Shown: piece after piece, positions 62,987-64,000 of the stretch
Layout: every line of letters begins with the position of its first letter
How positions within the stretch are numbered: position 1 is the first letter of the stretch
Assembly: GCF_030269645.1 (NCBI RefSeq)
Contig: NZ_BSTR01000002.1
Location: 186,001-250,000 of the forward strand
Direction of reading: 5' to 3'
DNA length: 64,000 bases
Origin: Actinokineospora sp. NBRC 105648
GTDB lineage: Bacteria > Actinomycetota > Actinomycetes > Mycobacteriales > Pseudonocardiaceae
Position numbers and translations under genes: made by a program
Notes under the pieces: model-generated
What the model was told of the DNA's origin: nothing
The model's input: only the letters and a program-made list of their open reading frames with translations
Database searches by the model: none

Positions 62987-64000
62987 TGGACTTCGGGCTG
63001 CTGTTCGCCTCCTCGCCCTCGCCCTACCTGGTGCTCGACCCGGACCTGGTGATCGTCGAGGTCAACCCGGCCTACCTGGCGGCGACCGGCACCGAGCGGG
63101 CGGCGCTGGTGGGCGAGCACATCTTCACCGCGTTCCCGGACAACCCGGACGACGAGACCGCCGACGGCGTGCGGAACCTGCGCCGTTCGCTGCGCGCGGT
63201 GCTCGACACCGGCAGGCCGGACACCATGCCGCTGCAGCGCTACGACATCGCCGTCGGCGCGGACGGCGGGTACGAGGAGCGGCACTGGAGCCCGGTGAAC
63301 AGCCCGCTGATCGGTCCCGACGGGCGGATCGCCTACATCCTGCACCGGGTCGAGGACGTGACCGACCTGGTCACCGGCCGCGGCACCGAGCTGGCCGAGC
63401 GGCTGGAGCGGATGGAGGTCGACCTGTTCGTCCGCGCCCGCGAGCTCAAGGTCGCCAACGACCGGCTGGCGGAGACGAGCGCCGCGCTGCGCGCGCAGCA
63501 GGAGGCCAAGGACCGGTTCGTCGCGGCCCTCTCGCACGAGCTGCGCAACCCGCTGGCCGCCCTGCGCGCGGCGGCCGAGGTGCTCGGGCTCGACGCGCCC
63601 GGGCACCCGGCGCTGGCCGTGGTCGAGCGCCAGCTCGACACCCTGGGCCGGATGGCCGACGACCTGCTCGACGCGGGCCGGATGGCGGTGGGCAGGCTGC
63701 GGGTCGACCAGCGGCGGCTGGACCTGCGGGAGGTCGCGCGGGCCTGCGTGGCCGCGGTCCGGGTGGGCGCGCGGCGGGTGGTGCTCGACCTGCCCGACGA
63801 GCCGGTCACCGTCGTCGGGGACCGGGTGCGGCTGGACCAGGTGCTCAGCAACCTGGTGGTCAACGCGGTCAAGTACAGCCCAGCGGACGCCACGATCGCG
63901 GTCACTCTTAAGACTGAAGAAGAGTCGGCGCTACTTACCGTGCGCGACAACGGCTTCGGCTTCGACCCCGCCCTGGCCGAATCACTGTTCGACGCGTTCA
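62986..64000 (+). CDS. PAS-containing sensor histidine kinase, 3' end outside window
   Basis: The visible 338 codons hold a PAS domain (about 8-130, FASSPSPYLVLDPDLVIVEVN), a coiled-coil linker, the dimerisation/phosphoacceptor box with His in LSHELRNPL, and a HATPase domain with NLVVNAVKYS and DNGFGFDP. No TM helix, so it senses a cytoplasmic signal. The reading is open to the window edge. ATG at 62986 overlaps the regulator stop; GTG at 62983 is an alternative. Confidence 0.9.
   Translation, partial: MDFGLLFASSPSPYLVLDPDLVIVEVNPAYLAATGTERAALVGEHIFTAFPDNPDDETADGVRNLRRSLRAVLDTGRPDTMPLQRYDIAVGADGGYEERHWSPVNSPLIGPDGRIAYILHRVEDVTDLVTGRGTELAERLERMEVDLFVRARELKVANDRLAETSAALRAQQEAKDRFVAALSHELRNPLAALRAAAEVLGLDAPGHPALAVVERQLDTLGRMADDLLDAGRMAVGRLRVDQRRLDLREVARACVAAVRVGARRVVLDLPDEPVTVVGDRVRLDQVLSNLVVNAVKYSPADATIAVTLKTEEESALLTVRDNGFGFDPALAESLFDAF

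Overview
The window is about 70% GC or higher, uses GTG and TTG starts freely, and is packed with leaderless and overlapping genes. Gene content and one conserved block (moxR - DUF58 - VWA - fabG - inhA - hemH, the same order as in mycobacteria) point to an actinomycete chromosome, most plausibly of the Pseudonocardiaceae type (Saccharothrix/Actinokineospora-like). That placement is inference from gene families; no rRNA or tRNA gene is visible.

Layout. 0-5 kb: end of a Pro/Gln-rich protein gene, a membrane protein, an NlpC/P60 peptidoglycan hydrolase, a MerR regulator-thioredoxin pair, a short Rho paralogue with an AT-rich operator-like cluster upstream, and a small secreted protein. 5-15 kb: GrpB-like protein, S9 peptidase, SDR, DUF2252 protein, PPOX protein, about 1.1 kb of non-coding tandem repeats, a LigD-type polymerase, a nucleotidyltransferase, and a PadR-FAD monooxygenase operon with two clear PadR-type operators. 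15-23 kb: MobA-like protein and the moxR-to-hemH block. 23-32 kb: actinobacterial hypotheticals (ASCH, YcxB-like), LtrA, an AAA/VWA pair, a snapalysin-like protease and an ECF sigma factor with a membrane partner.

32.7-40 kb is the most unusual part. Two tandem TIR-DUF2510-TM proteins, one with and one without the putative catalytic glutamate, are followed by two unknown helical proteins, a 156-bp MITE-like element whose ends supply the stop codons of both flanking genes, and a tightly packed operon of (nucleoside 2-deoxyribosyltransferase-like)-Nudix, DnaJ-TM-NERD and ADP-ribosylglycohydrolase. With a RES/Xre toxin-antitoxin pair at 47.6-48.9 kb, four NAD+/ADP-ribose-related families lie within 16 kb. 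This makes a candidate defence or stress island, by inference.

40-64 kb: an ABC exporter whose ATPase is fused to an exported hydrolase; TerC behind a yybP-ykoY (Mn2+) riboswitch whose ligand-dependent stem is mutually exclusive with sequestration of the terC Shine-Dalgarno; a second S9 peptidase; a transposase remnant; a beta-propeller protein; bacterial nitric oxide synthase; a subtilisin inhibitor; a transposase-derived gene that has lost catalytic residues; Gfo/Idh/MocA oxidoreductase; MFS exporter; M15-like secreted peptidase; an orphan EctB-type aminotransferase; cytochrome P450; alpha/beta hydrolase; FKBP; GAF-ANTAR; and an OmpR-type response regulator with a histidine kinase cut by the window edge.

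Most terminators seen are long perfect GC-rich stems without a U-tract. Many start codons sit 6-8 nt after a TANNNT -10 box, so a large share of transcripts here is probably leaderless.
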